Below, in pieces: positions 11,713 through 22,489 of a stretch of DNA of 64,000 nt; the stretch's first letter is position 1, and each line of letters opens with the position of its first letter. The stretch spans positions 2,046,001-2,110,000 of the forward strand of contig VJWM01000044.1 in NCBI GenBank assembly GCA_010909165.1, given 5' to 3'. Under the pieces are notes generated by a model that ran no database searches, was not told the origin of the DNA, and was given only the letters and a program-made list of their open reading frames with translations. Position numbers and translations under genes: made by a program. The DNA is from Anthoceros angustus. Lineage: Eukaryota; Streptophyta; Anthocerotopsida; Anthocerotales; Anthocerotaceae.

Positions 11713-12649
11713 GAAAGCCAAGGAGACTTGGGTTTCCATGGCTATATATGCCTCCATGGCGGGATATGTAACTAGGGTTTATGGTTTGACTGAAACGAAT
11801 CTTGTTGACCACTCCAGTTTTGCGCACACCATCCTGGCTCTCAGTTACCTATCACTTGTCTAAAGGCACGCGGGCATTTCATCTGTAATGCACGTCATTG
11901 AATCCACTCGCCGCGTGGCAGGCATCCATTGGTGCCAGATGGGCATAAATGGAGGCATTGCTTGTTTGGCACACTCGACTCGGCTTGGTTGCATGGTGCG
12001 TTTGGTCTTCCCAAGCCCGAATCCAGCCTTCTTATTCTCCTCCTAGATTTGCATGAAGCGCGCCTTAAGTTCTTCCTTGCCCTCGCGCCGAGAATTTTCT
12101 GTTGACGTGCTTCATGGTTCCGCTAATCGCTCCTCACAACGGCTTTCAAACGCGCGAGGGCAAGGAAGAACGGCTTCCCAATGGAGGAAATGGCCCCAAA
12201 GAATCCGGATGGCGGTGGGCGGAGTGCCTAGAGATTTATCGCGGACATGGGAGCAGCTGGTCGAATCGGAGGCTTCCGACCCACACGTCGATGAGGATGC
12301 ATCGCCGCGCCCCAATCTACGGAGGCCTTGGATTTCAAGAGGCGGGTAATGGAGATGGCGATGCTTCATGGAAATTATTGCCTCTCGGAGGCTCCATCGA
12401 GGCGCCCGGACCTAGGTTGTGGCTTCCTTGATTGGATTGAAGCACAACGACACTTTGCAAGTCTACTACAGGCTCGGCGATGTGGAGATGATCGAAGGAG
12501 GATTTTCAGCTTGTCCCGCTGTCGCAGCCCCTTTGTTCTCGTTTCTGGTCGCCTAGCCCAAGCCTTAAGCGATGTACCTTGTTACCTCGATTTTTCTTTT
12601 AGGGTAATAAGGCGTGGTTTATCATCAAAACCCATTCTAAATTAGTCTT

Positions 12650-13045
12650 TTTGTAAACGGCCGGTCTAAATAAAGAGTCTTGTTGTAAACTCTGGTGTAG
12701 TAAACTATGGATGTTGTAAAATACCATTGGCATGTTGTAAAAGAACCCGTTGTAATGGAGAAAGTCTCAGAGTAAATTGATGGCCCGTAGTAAACAAACA
12801 TGCCATCGTTGTAACATCCATAAGCTCATTGTAAGTAACAAGTGCCCGTAGTAAAGTCCATTTTGTTTTGCCACGTCACTTGCGCCTTTGGCAAAACAAG
12901 CCACAATAAAGTTGGAATGAGGTTTAGTAAATTCGGGCTATACTTGAAAATAATACATGGACTTGAAACGGTGCCTTCAATTGACATAGTAAAATGGGCA
13001 GTCGTGGTAAAATGCACCCCTGTTGTAAAACTGCAATTAGTAAAG
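12650..13045. repeat. Right subterminal motif cluster of the CACTA element
   Basis: At least ten TTGTAAA/GTAGTAAA-type words are spaced about 20-40 bp apart (for example 12,706, 12,734, 12,848, 13,022). This mirrors the left cluster and supports 13,065 as the true end. Confidence 0.75.
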
Positions 13046-13051
13046 GTATAC

Positions 13052-13065
13052 TTTTCCTAGTAGTG
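13052..13065 (-). repeat. CACTA terminal inverted repeat, right
   Basis: TTTTCCTAGTAGTG, the exact reverse complement of the left end, followed by the TAT target duplicate. Confidence 0.92.
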
Positions 13066-13068
13066 TAT

Positions 13069-13185
13069 GAGCATCCCATTTGCGAAATCCTTTTGAAGTT
13101 GCCTGCAAAGCAAGGCACTTGCATTCAGTCAGTCCTGGCTGCTTGACGGAGCAAAAAACGTGAAACAAAGGTGCAACACGCTACA
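13069..13185. repeat. Right flank of CACTA, diverged direct copy of the left flank
   Basis: It shares GCGAAATCCTT, GTTGCCTG, AAAGCAAG, CAGTCCTGGCTGC-like and GAAACAAAGGTGCAACACG with 4,838-4,940 in the same order and orientation. The element thus sits between two diverged copies of one host sequence. Confidence 0.7.
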
Positions 13186-13900
13186 CACCGCACCATCACC
13201 TGATATGCTCAGTGCACAAAAAGCGTTAGGGTTCGTCCTCACATGTCCCGTCTCCTAAGACACGCAAGGTCACTCACTCTGAGCGGGCACAGATGCAGCA
13301 TGAGGAATAGGGTGTTGGATGTTTGGCCCAAGAACCGTGGCGGTAGTGGATGCATTCAAATTACTATCATCTTCGTGAAGTCGCCCCATACATCCAACGC
13401 AAGCATAATAAGCATGTTAGTACTCAACCACACCAAACGTAGTAGGATGCTCACATCCTGCTTCCACCTTTGTCTGATGAAAGCAACATGTCTAAGCGGA
13501 AGATTTGCATTCAGCCTCTCGACGAACGCGGGCCATACTTGCGAACAAAAGTTCCTGTATGTATGTGGTGCCCGCCTCTTTCCCATGTATGTGTGCTGAT
13601 CCGGTGGAAACCCTAAAACCACTAACAAGAAAAGATTTGTATGCCACCATCGGAACACCAAGCCGATGAACGTGTGATAGAATGTTTTTTCCCCGCGTAG
13701 GAACGGTGAAGCTCATGTGGCACGTATTATACGTGTATTATACGTGAGTATCTAACAGATTCCATAGCATATTCTCGTAGCGTACACCGGAAAAAAAGAA
13801 TGTCACACACACACTCCCGTGTGACCAGATCGGTATTCCATAACTTTGTACGCACAACCACACATACATAACATGCATAGGGTTGGGAGAAGATGTGAAC
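13186..13900. other. Intergenic; unidentified open frames only
   Basis: A 118-codon plus-strand frame (13,243-13,599) overlaps a 101-codon minus-strand frame (13,356-13,661). Neither matches a family I know. A TACGTGTATTATACGTGA stutter lies at 13,729-13,748. Confidence 0.35.
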
Positions 13901-13904
13901 ATAC

Positions 13905-13947
13905 GTACATACATACATACATACATACATACATACATACATACATG
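13905..13947. repeat. (ACAT)n microsatellite
   Basis: About ten uninterrupted tetranucleotide units, ending five bases before the stop codon of the DUF677 gene. Confidence 0.95.
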
Positions 13948-13951
13948 CAGC

Positions 13952-15177
13952 TCAGCTTGCTTTGGCACTGGAAGGATGCTGCATGAGCTTCTTGAGGACG
14001 ACGCTCCGGGCTCGATGTGTGCTCTGCTCGCACACGTTAACGTGCTCCGCCAGGCTCTCCAGCTCCACGATGAACCTGTCCTGCTTGCGCTTGATCTGGC
14101 TCACAGCAGTGACAAGGGCGAAGGGCTCCTCGCGCTCCTGCGCGAACCGGACGTTGCGGGCCATGGAGTTGATCTCGTTCTGGAGTTGGTTCACCAGAGC
14201 CTTGATGTTGTCCAGGTCACGGATGGCGATGTAGGTGCCCCAGTACGCGGAGTCCACCAGGTCCAGGCTGGCTGCCAGCTCGTCCTCGTACTTGGTCCAC
14301 AGGGACTTGAACCAGCGGCCCATGGACTCCATGGGGAGCGTGGACAAGGTGGAAACCCCGGCTGCGATGGCGGGGGAGACCAGCACCGCGGCCACCACTG
14401 CGCAGATGAGCACTGCCGCACAGGTGGCGGCCAGCATGATGGTGGAAACCTTCATCCATCCCCTGACGTTCTTCAGCTTCTTGTCCAGCTTCTTCTTCTT
14501 GCGTTGGAGCTTCGTCTGCATATCCACATGCTGCCTGTAAACCGCCTGGAACTGCTGATAGAATTCCTCCGGAAACGGGTTGGCAGCCTGCACCATCGAC
14601 GGCCCGACCATGGCAATCGCAAGGGATGTGTCAGTGAGGGTTGGCAAAGGAACTTACAGCAGAACTGCGCATTCAATGCAGCATCGAGTGACGTTCTCAC
14701 CTGCATGAAGTTGCTGAGCTCCTTCAGCACACGGTCGCATTGCTCTTTGGTAGGGTCACCGGATTCCGGCATCAAGTTGATGGCCACCTGAATAATCATC
14801 TGGTTGTCCCGGGCTTGCTTGATGCACTTGTCCAAAACGTGGCAGAAATCCAGCACAGCCAGGCTGCTGTCGAAGTACTCTGTCACCAGCTTAAGGAGGT
14901 GCTTGTCCGCCCATACGTCCTCCTTGTACTCCAGGATAACCTTCATAACCTCCTGATCAACCTCCAGAAGTGTGGTGGTGACATCCTTCAATGACTCGAA
15001 AGTCAGGCCTGTGGAATCCGCTCCTCTCGCCACCGAATTGATGGCGTTTCCTGTCCGATTCCTCAGCTCTTCATCGAAGTTCTTGACGTCAGGATCGTCA
15101 TGGCACTGCTCTTCGAACTCTGACAGATCAAGAGGGAGCACATCGCTTCTCTTCCTTTTGCTCAACGTTTTCCCCAT
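13952..15177 (-). CDS. UPF0496/DUF677 (AT14A-like) membrane protein, two exons (locus A)
   Basis: Exons are 15,177-14,701 and 14,587-13,952; the intron (14,700-14,588) has a CAG/GTGAGA donor and a GGTGCAG acceptor and is phase 0, giving 370 residues. The N-terminal half is helical and acidic and carries the family core around EYKEDVWADKHLLKLV and YFDSSLAVLDFC. A basic KKKKLDKK stretch precedes a hydrophobic segment at about residues 205-231, then GTYIAIRDLDNIKALV and a C-terminal helix with RARSVVLKKL. Length and order match plant UPF0496 proteins, whose biochemical role is poorly known (AT14A is discussed as a plasma-membrane/cytoskeleton-linked protein). The start is the ATG giving MGKTLSKR, with no earlier in-frame ATG nearby. 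Pieces of this gene were copied into 46,060-48,140. Confidence 0.88.
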
Positions 15178-15281
15178 CCTTTAGGGACTAGACCAAATGT
15201 GCCAGTTGGTAAAACCAGGAGCTATACCAAACTCAGCCCGTCAGAAGAGATACATGACCGCAACTTTGCAACACAAACACT

Positions 15282-15350
15282 TCCCGACGTTCCAAGCACT
15301 AGCATCAGCGGCTACGCCAAACTTACCATGTAATGCACTTCTACATGTCC
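15282..15350 (-). repeat. Inverted 69-bp remnant of the ABCB exon border
   Basis: This piece (GTTCCAAGCACTAGCATCAG ... ACTTCTACATGTC) is the reverse complement, with a few changes, of 30,635-30,697. That region is the start of the ABCB last exon plus adjoining intron. Immediately to the right, TTCACATTGTG and everything after it is in the same orientation as at 30,699. This marks the left border of unit 1. Confidence 0.85.
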
Positions 15351-15361
15351 TTCACATTGTG

Positions 15362-16640
15362 TTTCATCAAATTCCACTGGCGACAGGAGACAAAGCAAGC
15401 ACGTAGGTAACAACAAATGTTGGTAGATGCAAACACAGCAATCTTGCGGCTATGCTCTGAATTCCGAACAGAACATTGATCAGTCGGACATGGATGTTGA
15501 TCAGGATGCTAAAATCTCACTTCTGAAATTCTCTCTTGTGGCTCCTGCACAGCCTATTACGTAATTGAAGACTTGGTGGATTCGCAATTACAGCCATGAT
15601 ATCCTACATGCAGGCAAGTAAAGCAATGCATCACATCAGATATTCCAGATACCAGAGCTCAAACGCCAACTGCATGCAGTCACAGGCGCTAGCCTCTGCT
15701 TCTCCTTATCCGCTGCTAGATGCTTCCAAGGCCTTGGCGTCCTCGTCCCCGTCCACATCCAGGCCACTGCTGACCTATAAATTCTAGGTGGATTTCTAAT
15801 CAACAGGCACGATGCTGTCAGTCGAATGTGCTGTAGCCACACACCAGCTAGTCTACCGGTCGACGAATGAATTCGAAGGTAGGAGATGGATTGAAATGCC
15901 GGTACGGACCAACCTGAGCACACAAGAAGCCATAGCCGGTCAGAAGCTACTGGGAACGGAGTCACGCGTGCTGTTGGAGCCCCTTGGCAGAAGCAGGATG
16001 GGCCTCCAAGTCGCAGCTTCATGGGGGAAGGAAGGGCGCCGGGTACGGTAGTACCAGCTTTTATTATGCTGGTATATCGCTCTGTTCCTATGGCTGCACC
16101 CGATATAGGCGGTGGGTGGTCGTGACCGGCCGATCCCGTCGGCCACTTGCCACGATCCTCATTTTATTACTCATTTCCAACAATGATTGTGCGACACATT
16201 GTAGGTGAGTGACCGGGTACTCCAATACAAAGGATTCTAGTACAGTTCTGAGTCGCCTGTCCCACAAAGAGACGATGGCCGGCTGGTTTGAGGCTCCAGA
16301 CCCATGTTCCTACTTGGGAAGGAGGCGTGGGTCCAAATCCTATCCCTAGCGATAAAGCAGTTTGATAAATACCGTTGCTGAGGGCTGCTTTTGAAAAATA
16401 ATTAGGAACGGTTGAGGCTCTCATCCCGCCTGTGTTGTATACAGAGGGATGTAGCAAGACAACTATGTCCAAGGAAATCACACACCCCGAGAATGTTCCA
16501 CCAACCGATTTCTGTTCCCTGGGCGTGCGCCTCATCAGTGGCACAAGGGGACGTCAGTGGGTCCAAGTGTGTATCGTCAGAAAGCACCCTCCGCAACTTG
16601 GCTGTCTGCAGATTACCACGAAGGGGCAGGTGCTTGCAAC
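15362..16640. other. Unit start region without a firm gene; possible terminal exon at 15,706-15,775 (minus)
   Basis: The minus strand at about 15,775-15,706 could be a last exon. A CAG acceptor-like site precedes a short acidic stretch (SGLDVDGDEDAKALEASSSG) and a stop. This exon is absent from unit 2, which has a deletion there, and no upstream exon is recognised. At 16,040-16,075 TACCAGC/GCTGGTA forms a short hairpin. Other open frames are conserved only because the DNA is duplicated. Confidence 0.25.
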
Positions 16641-16702
16641 GAGGTTAAGCTTGTAACGAGGTCCAAATGGCCTAGGCCAAAATGAACACACATTTATAAG
16701 AA

Positions 16703-16806
16703 CGTGATTAAGCTCAGGATCGCCGTGATTAAGCATCCTGAGCTTGGATCGGTACTTAGATGGGGTGCCTAAAGGAATGGATGCCCTTGGTGCAAGTAGC
16801 TTAGGC
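16703..16806 (+). other. 5S rRNA-like fragment (single unit)
   Basis: ATTAAGC, then a CTTGGATCGGTACTTAGATG stretch and GGGTGCCT...GGAA, resembles the 3' half of plant 5S rRNA (box A to box C of the internal promoter), though clearly diverged. AAGCTCAGGAT (16,710-16,720) and ATCCTGAGCTT (16,735-16,745) form a perfect 11-bp inverted repeat just before it. A related tandem pair lies at 29,797-29,949. It could be a SINE or Cassandra-type remnant; the 5S relation itself is tentative. Confidence 0.3.
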
Positions 16807-16986
16807 AACCATGGTACAAGTTGTTATACCAAGTCCCATGACGGAAATCCGTCCTTAGTGGACTTCAATAAAATTCTTCTTCTTCTTGTAAAAGGTGAAC
16901 ATGTACACTCGGGACTGCGAAGCCCAGCAAAAGACAATCCGCAACCCAGCTGCCGACCATTTGTAGTGTAGGGCCCTAGCTTTCCA

Positions 16987-17480
16987 TGAAAATGCCCTGG
17001 GGCCGGAGTGGCATGGGTAATGTGCCCGTGTTCCAGGACTACCAGCTCTGGAGCTTGAGCCTGAGGTGATGATCCATCGCGATCGATTGGAGTGCTGGTG
17101 CCTGTGGTTGCCCATGGCTAGTGCTGGAGCTAGCGGGCTCGCACGGTGCAGTCCATGAGATTCCATGAGGCTAGGAGTACCAGTATGGGTGGGACACGAA
17201 GGCCTGCAGGACCAGCTCCTACGTCGAGCTACGGATGAAGGCTCAGTGTTAGATCAAACAGCAGCCTGTCGACTCCGGCAACAAGTCTGTAGGGACGCGT
17301 TGGAGGCCTTGACGAAGATCTTCTCCGTGCCACTGCCCAACGAAAAGCACTGGGTGAAGTTTTCATCGGTTAAAGACGATTCCACAAGGAGCAACAGCGC
17401 CAGCAGCAGGACTGCCCATACGGTCTCCGACCAGATCCACATCGATCATTGCTGCTAATGTCTTGGACCCCCATTAGGTG
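16987..17480 (+). pseudogene. DUF677-like first-exon remnant, plus strand (unit 1)
   Basis: Plus-strand fragments read GNVPVFQDYQLWSF, then RDALEALTKIFSVP, then KDDSTRSNSASSRTAH. They match, in order, the first exon of the minus-strand gene at 22,140-22,590, so this is an inverted paralogous copy. Frame changes separate the fragments, and its own downstream exons are not beside it. They appear instead on the minus strand at 18,427-18,850. The remnant is therefore split and inverted. Confidence is high for homology and low for function. Confidence 0.7.
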
Positions 17481-18425
17481 AGGCAGACTGGAACCAGGTC
17501 TGGATCTCAACACCTCGCAATTCCTGGCCATGCAGGCAGCAGCAGTTCTCATGGCGAATAAACTGACACAGCCCAGCGAACGGACACGAGACCCGAACCC
17601 CAAAGCGGCAGCTGCACGGCGAAATCAAAGAGCTCTAAGTATCTGCTGGGATTAAGTATGAATTGAAAACGGCCATCTCACCGTGCTCAGAACATGGTGT
17701 CGTGACAATTCTTCCAGAGCAATCAAGCTATGGGCTTAGGAAATGTAAGACCGAGGTGCAATAATCCGGACAGCACGATGATCGGGAACCCTTTACAGCA
17801 GGCCTGCGCGCAAACCATTCAAAGTGAATCACCCAGTCTACAGGCGATGAGGACTCACTCTTACTAGCATAGCTGCCCTTCTCTCTGGTATCACAACTCG
17901 AAAGGTTGGAGCTATTTGAAGGACAGAGTTGATATCCACTTAAGTATACACGAGTGGATGATGGATGGATGGATGTCCTTCACACGCACACGTATTCGAA
18001 AACTGCATCCAACGACAGAGGCCACAACAGATGCTGTAAGGGACTAGCTCCGAGTAGCAGGCCTTCACAAATCACTGGTGGTCCACCAGACGAGTAGGAG
18101 CTGAATGATGCGTCCCTTAGCAATTGTGAGGATCACAATGAGGAGATCAGACTATGTTTGCTTTTGTCAGCATGTCGTGAAAGTTTGTAAGTTTTAACAG
18201 TATGTTTCTACGATTGTATTACAGGAGTCCGACTATCGGCATGATTACAGGCAAGGTTAAGGAGCTGCCTCCGACAGAATTTTCCAGCTCTGGTTAACAG
18301 TCATGAAGCATAGGTGAAGGCACTGTTCAAGGTCATGTGCTGTTCAAGGTCATTTAACTGTTGGAAATGATTCTTGATTCTTTGTTAGATGGTGGACCAT
18401 GACGTGCACAAGCTCAGGTCAACAA
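17481..18425. other. Non-coding stretch with no recognised gene
   Basis: It contains a GATGGATGGATGGATG run near 17,957 and, at 18,150-18,440, a direct diverged copy of 20,760-21,060 (TTTGCTTTTGTCAGCATGTC ... AACAGTCATGAAGCATAGGT). No coding signal is seen. Confidence 0.45.
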
Positions 18426-18426
18426 A

Positions 18427-18850
18427 CAGGTAGACCCAGGGTCAGGAGACCCTGGGTCTCAAGGTACATGACCTGGATTCTGGTCATCGTTGGCGATTCA
18501 AAGTCTTCTTCAACCTCGTTTCGAGTCGTGCAACCACCCTTTTAATCGTGTCGAGGCCCTGAGCCAGCACATATGAGCCTTTGGATGCTGCTCCAAGCTG
18601 TTGAGGACATTTTGTCAGAGTGAGTAAACAGACAACCAAATCTACAAGAAGAAGTGTCTCCTTCCTGAACCTTGGACGCTTTCATTTTGCGGTTATGGAA
18701 GCATCTCTGTAGACAGGCCTTGGTGGGAGAAACGAGTCAGGCCAACCCTCCCATCCATCATTGTTCTCAACACTCCTGCTTCGACGTAGCTGTGAAGGTC
18801 CTGGTGGACGGATCAGAGCATGAAGCTGCGCTTGTGACGGCTGTGCCAAT
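18427..18850 (-). pseudogene. DUF677-like 3' exon remnant, minus strand (unit 1)
   Basis: Minus-strand pieces match the downstream exons of the neighbouring gene: HSRHKRSFMLRSVHQDLHSY corresponds to its HSHHKRNDMLRSVHQELHSY. QQLGAASKGSYVLAQGLDTI matches its QQLDATSKGTYVVTQDLDTI. The membrane segment and intervening part are missing or shifted. It lies 5' to, and divergent from, the MRL7-type gene. Confidence 0.65.
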
Positions 18851-19104
18851 AGTCAGGCGAGGAAGCCTCGTCGTCTACTGGGCGGAAAACAACTGCTGCT
18901 GGAGTCCTCAGACAAAAAGGATGAACATCAAGCAGCACTGAACTAGAAAATGAGATCGTGGAGATGACATCAGGGTGTTCACCGTAAAGGAAATCAGGTG
19001 ATGCACATGGCTGCGGTTCAGTAATCTAGACACACTGAGTGGCAAGACAGCCGATCACTTCAAATGCAGCGGGTTGCATGGAAAAGCTCACAAAAGCCAG
19101 CCCA
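18851..19104. promoter_or_regulatory. Upstream region of the MRL7-type gene (unit 1)
   Basis: Between the divergent DUF677 remnant and the MRL7-type gene. No clear TATA box; a telobox pair follows at 19,105. Confidence 0.3.
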
Positions 19105-19119
19105 GGGTTTAGGGTTTAG
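19105..19119 (+). promoter_or_regulatory. Double telobox-like motif upstream of the MRL7-type gene (unit 1)
   Basis: GGGTTTAGGGTTTAG, two adjoining plant telobox words, about 20 bp before the start codon. Teloboxes are common in promoters and leaders of plant growth and translation genes; function here is inferred. Confidence 0.5.
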
Positions 19120-19137
19120 CTCATTTTGAAGGATATC

Positions 19138-20695
19138 ATGGCAGCCGGGCCGATGGCTTGGAACAGTGGCATCTGCTCCAAGGATATCGTTGTTGGATGC
19201 AGTGGAGGATGAACATTCGGCAATCCGTCGTATGGTTTGCCTCTCGAAGCTCCTTTTCATATTCCCTGTGAGGATGCTTTTCTAACATGGTTCTGTTTTG
19301 CAGGAGAGGCATTGATCGTCCATTCACATTGACCTGTAACTGGAAGGCGACGAGGGTGGTAACAGGCATAAGATGTTCCACCGCGGGTCAAGAGATTGCG
19401 CCGGAGGTTGAGAAGAAAAGAGGAGAGGACGGCCCAGGAGGGTTAAAGTTCCTGAGGAGCAAGAGAAGGACGTATCTCGTGAACTGGAGTCTGATCCTGC
19501 ACAGGACGCGTCAACGTCCAGAGCAGAGGCTGCCCAGAACCAGAAGGTAGAAGATGTTGCTGCTGCTCTCCAGTGGCAGGGGTGGTGCTGGAGGCCGGCC
19601 CACATCGAAGGAGCTCTTAACGGAGTGGATGATGAAGAGGACGTGGGAACTGCTTCTATTGGTGAAGGGCAGACAAGGCAAGACGTTACAACTCGTCTAA
19701 CCGCTCTCAATATGAAGCACTGCACGCAAGGATTGAGAAGGAGTTGGAAAGGTTACGTGCTAGTGATCCCGACTATGACGAGGACGAAGACGAGGACTAT
19801 CCTCTTATTGTGGACGAAGACGACCCTACATGGCCTCCTGAGGGGGAAAGTGGCTGGGGGTTCAGAGTGTCGGAGTTCTTTGATGAAAAAAAAGTGAAGG
19901 TGACTAGGGATAGGACAGAGGGAGAGGAAGACGATAGTGACAGTGATGACGAGCTAGACCTGAATTGGGATGAAGACTATCAGAAAAGTTCGTCAGAGAC
20001 ATAACAGCTGCAGAATGGGGACCCACTGTGTTCGATAACATGAGTCCTGTGGTGGTTTATGTGTATGAACGATATGGGACAGGGTACCGTCCGCCTGTCA
20101 TCTGTCTTTGAAGCTGTTTCCAGGTATCGAACTCTTTTGGTGTGAGCCCTAACGTCCTGGCTTGTCCTGCTCTTCTTCAGAGGTCGTGTGGGATGGCAAA
20201 TGTTGAAGAGGTGGAGAAGATGGTGGATACCATTTGGACACGAGTACCAGTTCGGGTACGTTGGGAACAAGGTTCCATTTTCCCGTGCAGGTCATCGGAT
20301 CTGGTTCACCTGGATAATGAACCGTTTTGGGCATTGCAGGCTGTCAAATTGGATGCTGGGACTGAGGTGGATCTGGTTGGGGCAATGAAGATAGAAAAGA
20401 CCCCAGTTGTTTTACTGATCAAGTCTGGAAAGATAGTTCACCACATCGAAGGTCCGCAACTTGTTGCCCAATACAAGTTTTTGCTGGTTGTTGCTTTCCA
20501 TCATGCTTCCAGCGACCGACAAAGTTTGCACAGCATTTGGGATTGACAGCTCTTAATGACTGCCTTTCGTCTGGTGTGCCGTATTCAGGTTTCATGGCTT
20601 CAGACCAGCTCTGTCAGATTGCCGCACACTATTTCTACGGAGCAAAGCGGCCAAGTTGGTTGGAAATACCAACAACAAGTGTACAAATGTCGTGA
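19138..20695 (+). pseudogene. MRL7/SVR4 (RCB/NCP) family gene, unit 1 copy with frameshifts
   Basis: The same exons and splice sites as the intact copy at 52,095-53,662 can be followed to the same stop codon. This copy differs by single- or double-base deletions, mostly in short G or A runs. There is a loss in the GCGGCGGG of exon 1, one G lost in the AGGGAGAGG and CAGGGAGAG runs, one A lost in TTGAAAGAGG, and others in exon 2. As written it cannot encode the protein. Because the losses sit in homopolymers while introns and third positions are otherwise conserved, sequencing error is as likely as true decay. Confidence 0.7.
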
Positions 20696-20699
20696 TGTA

Positions 20700-21130
20700 T
20701 AAGCAAAGGTCTTTGGTTTCGAGTGAGCAAAGCTTCCAGTGTACTGAAGGGGTTGGTCCATGTTTGCTTTTGTCAGCATGTCGTCAATTTTGTATGTTTT
20801 AACAGTACAGGTTCTACATAAGTTGTAACTACATACGGTGTCCTACTGTCGGCAGGGTTACACGCAAGGCTATGGAGCTACTTTTGACAGAATTTTCTGA
20901 ACCATGAGGGTCCGAGCTTTGTTAACAGTCATGAAGCATAGGTAAATGTGCTGTTCAAGATCATCCAGCTGCTGGGAGCAGACTGCCTGATTCTTTGTTA
21001 GATGGTCGACCATGACCTGCAAGCGAGCACAAGCGTAGGTCAATAAACAGGTAGGTACCGGATACAGATGATAACATATCTGGGTCTCAAGGTTGAAGAG
21101 GCTCGTACATAAACGGGATTCTGGTCATCA
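20700..21130. other. Intergenic between MRL7-type gene and DUF677-like gene (unit 1)
   Basis: Carries the direct-repeat partner of 18,150-18,440. No gene seen. Confidence 0.5.
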
Positions 21131-22484
21131 CGTGGTCGATTCCAAAACCTTATCCTGCCTTTGGTATGTTCGACCTCGTTTCGGTTTCGTGCAACTAGCC
21201 TTTTGATGGTGTCAAGGTCTTGAGTCACTACGTATGTTCCTTTGGATGTTGCATCAAGCTGTTGTGGACGTTTTGTCAGAGTGAGTAAACACGCAAACAG
21301 GTCCACACGAAGAAGTGCCTCTATTCTTATCACCGATCAAGCCACACCTGAACCTTGAACGCTTTCATGTTGCTGTTATAGAAGCATCTCGTGGACAGCC
21401 CTAGACGGGCGACCCAACGGACTCAGTCCGATTCTTTTCATCCTTGGTTGTCCCAATACCCCTACTGCTTCACAGGTAGTAATAGCACAACAGAACAGAT
21501 GTTTACGTTCCTTTGCAAATCCGCATCCGCGTATCAGTTTCTTCTTCCTGTCCAGACGGCATTGTCAGCGACCCCTCCTAACACTGGTTGGAACTGTTCC
21601 AAGTCGGAGAACGGGTTCTCTGCTTCGACGTAGCTGTAGCTCCTGGTGGACGGATCTGAGCATGTCGTTGCGTTTGTGATGGCTGTGGGAGTAGACGGCG
21701 GAGGAAAGCTCGTCATCTATATCAATCGGGTGACAACCATCAGCAGCTTTGGATAAACTTGCTGCTGCGCCGCTGCTGCTGGGTCCTCGGATAAGAGGAT
21801 GGAGTCGTCGGCGTCGGAATTGCTGGTGTCAGCTGCCTGCGAGGTGTCAACGGGATCTGGTGCTCTCGAGTGTATGATGCTCATGGCACTTTCCACTGTC
21901 CTGTTGTTTTCTCGGACTTGCGCGACACTTTTGAGAAGCTCGCCACACAGATCTGATGCTTTCAAGCTGTTGTCAAAGTAGTCCAGAACCAGCTTGAAGA
22001 AGGAGGCCGAGGTGGCCCTGGTTGTCCATGTCTCTCAGCACCGCACATCCACTTCTGCCTGTGAGAATTCCAACTGGAGATCCGTCACAAAACTCACTCC
22101 TGACACAGATCTAGATCTGGAACAGATACCACTCTACCTTACCTGATCAGGGTCCAAGAGGTTAGCAGCAATGATATCGATCTTGTCGGAGTCCGGAGTC
22201 CGGAGTCCTGCTGCTGGCGCTGTCGCCCTTGTGGAATCGTCTTTAAGCCACAGAAACTTGACCAAGTGCTTTTTGTTGGGCACGGAGACGGTCTTGCTCA
22301 AGGCCTCCAACGCGTCTCCTACAGACTTGCTGCCAGAGACGAGAGGCTGTTGTTTCATCTGACAATTAGCCTTCATCCACAGCTCGACGTAGGAGCTGGT
22401 CCTGCAGGCCTTCCTGTACTCCTCATGCAAGTTCATGGACTGAAACCGTGCGAGCCCGCTAGCTCTAGCAGCAGCCATGGGCAA
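21130..22484 (-). pseudogene. DUF677-like gene 2, unit 1 copy
   Basis: Exon 1 (from 22,484 to a CAG/GTAAGG donor near 22,140) is open here and reads through ATAPAAGLRTPDSDKIDIIAANLL. Exon 2 (22,070-21,440) is broken by several indels compared with unit 3. The last exon is open and reads LDATSKGTYVVTQDLDTIKR then LVARNRNEVEHTKGRIRF, matching the GTYIAIRDLDNIKALV region of locus A. The family relation is clear; whether the gene is functional is not. Different exons are intact in the two copies, which points to consensus error or complementary decay. Confidence 0.65.
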
Positions 22485-22489
22485 TCAGA

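Larger units (their letters stand above)
10080..12650. other. Single-copy interior of the CACTA element; no recognised gene
   Basis: Short open frames exist on both strands (for example 10,763-11,149 plus, 11,340-11,624 minus, 12,053-12,349 plus), none with a domain I recognise. The section holds an internal repeat near 11,000 and telomere-like words near 11,650. A transposase gene would be expected here in an autonomous element; none is visible. Confidence 0.4.
7705..13065 (+). mobile_element. CACTA (En/Spm superfamily) DNA transposon, about 5.36 kb
   Basis: The 5' end is CACTACTAGGAAAA and the 3' end is TTTTCCTAGTAGTG, exact inverse complements over 14 bases. Both ends are bordered by TAT (7,702-7,704 and 13,066-13,068), the 3-bp duplication expected for CACTA. 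Subterminal regions are packed with short motifs (GTAGTAAA, TTGTAAA). The interior has no TnpD-type transposase, DUF4216 or DUF4218 that I can recognise, only decayed blocks, so this copy is probably non-autonomous. The superfamily call rests on termini and target duplication and is firm; family identity is unknown. Confidence 0.9.

Noticed and set aside
13243-13661. Overlapping 118- and 101-codon frames on opposite strands
   Set aside because: No recognisable family and no splice or start support; at most decayed transposon sequence.
16167-16544. 125-codon minus-strand frame found again at 31,443-31,772, 36,095-36,469 and 49,272-49,475
   Set aside because: The copies are DNA duplicates; the frame is broken in one of them and matches no known family, so its recurrence is not evidence of coding.
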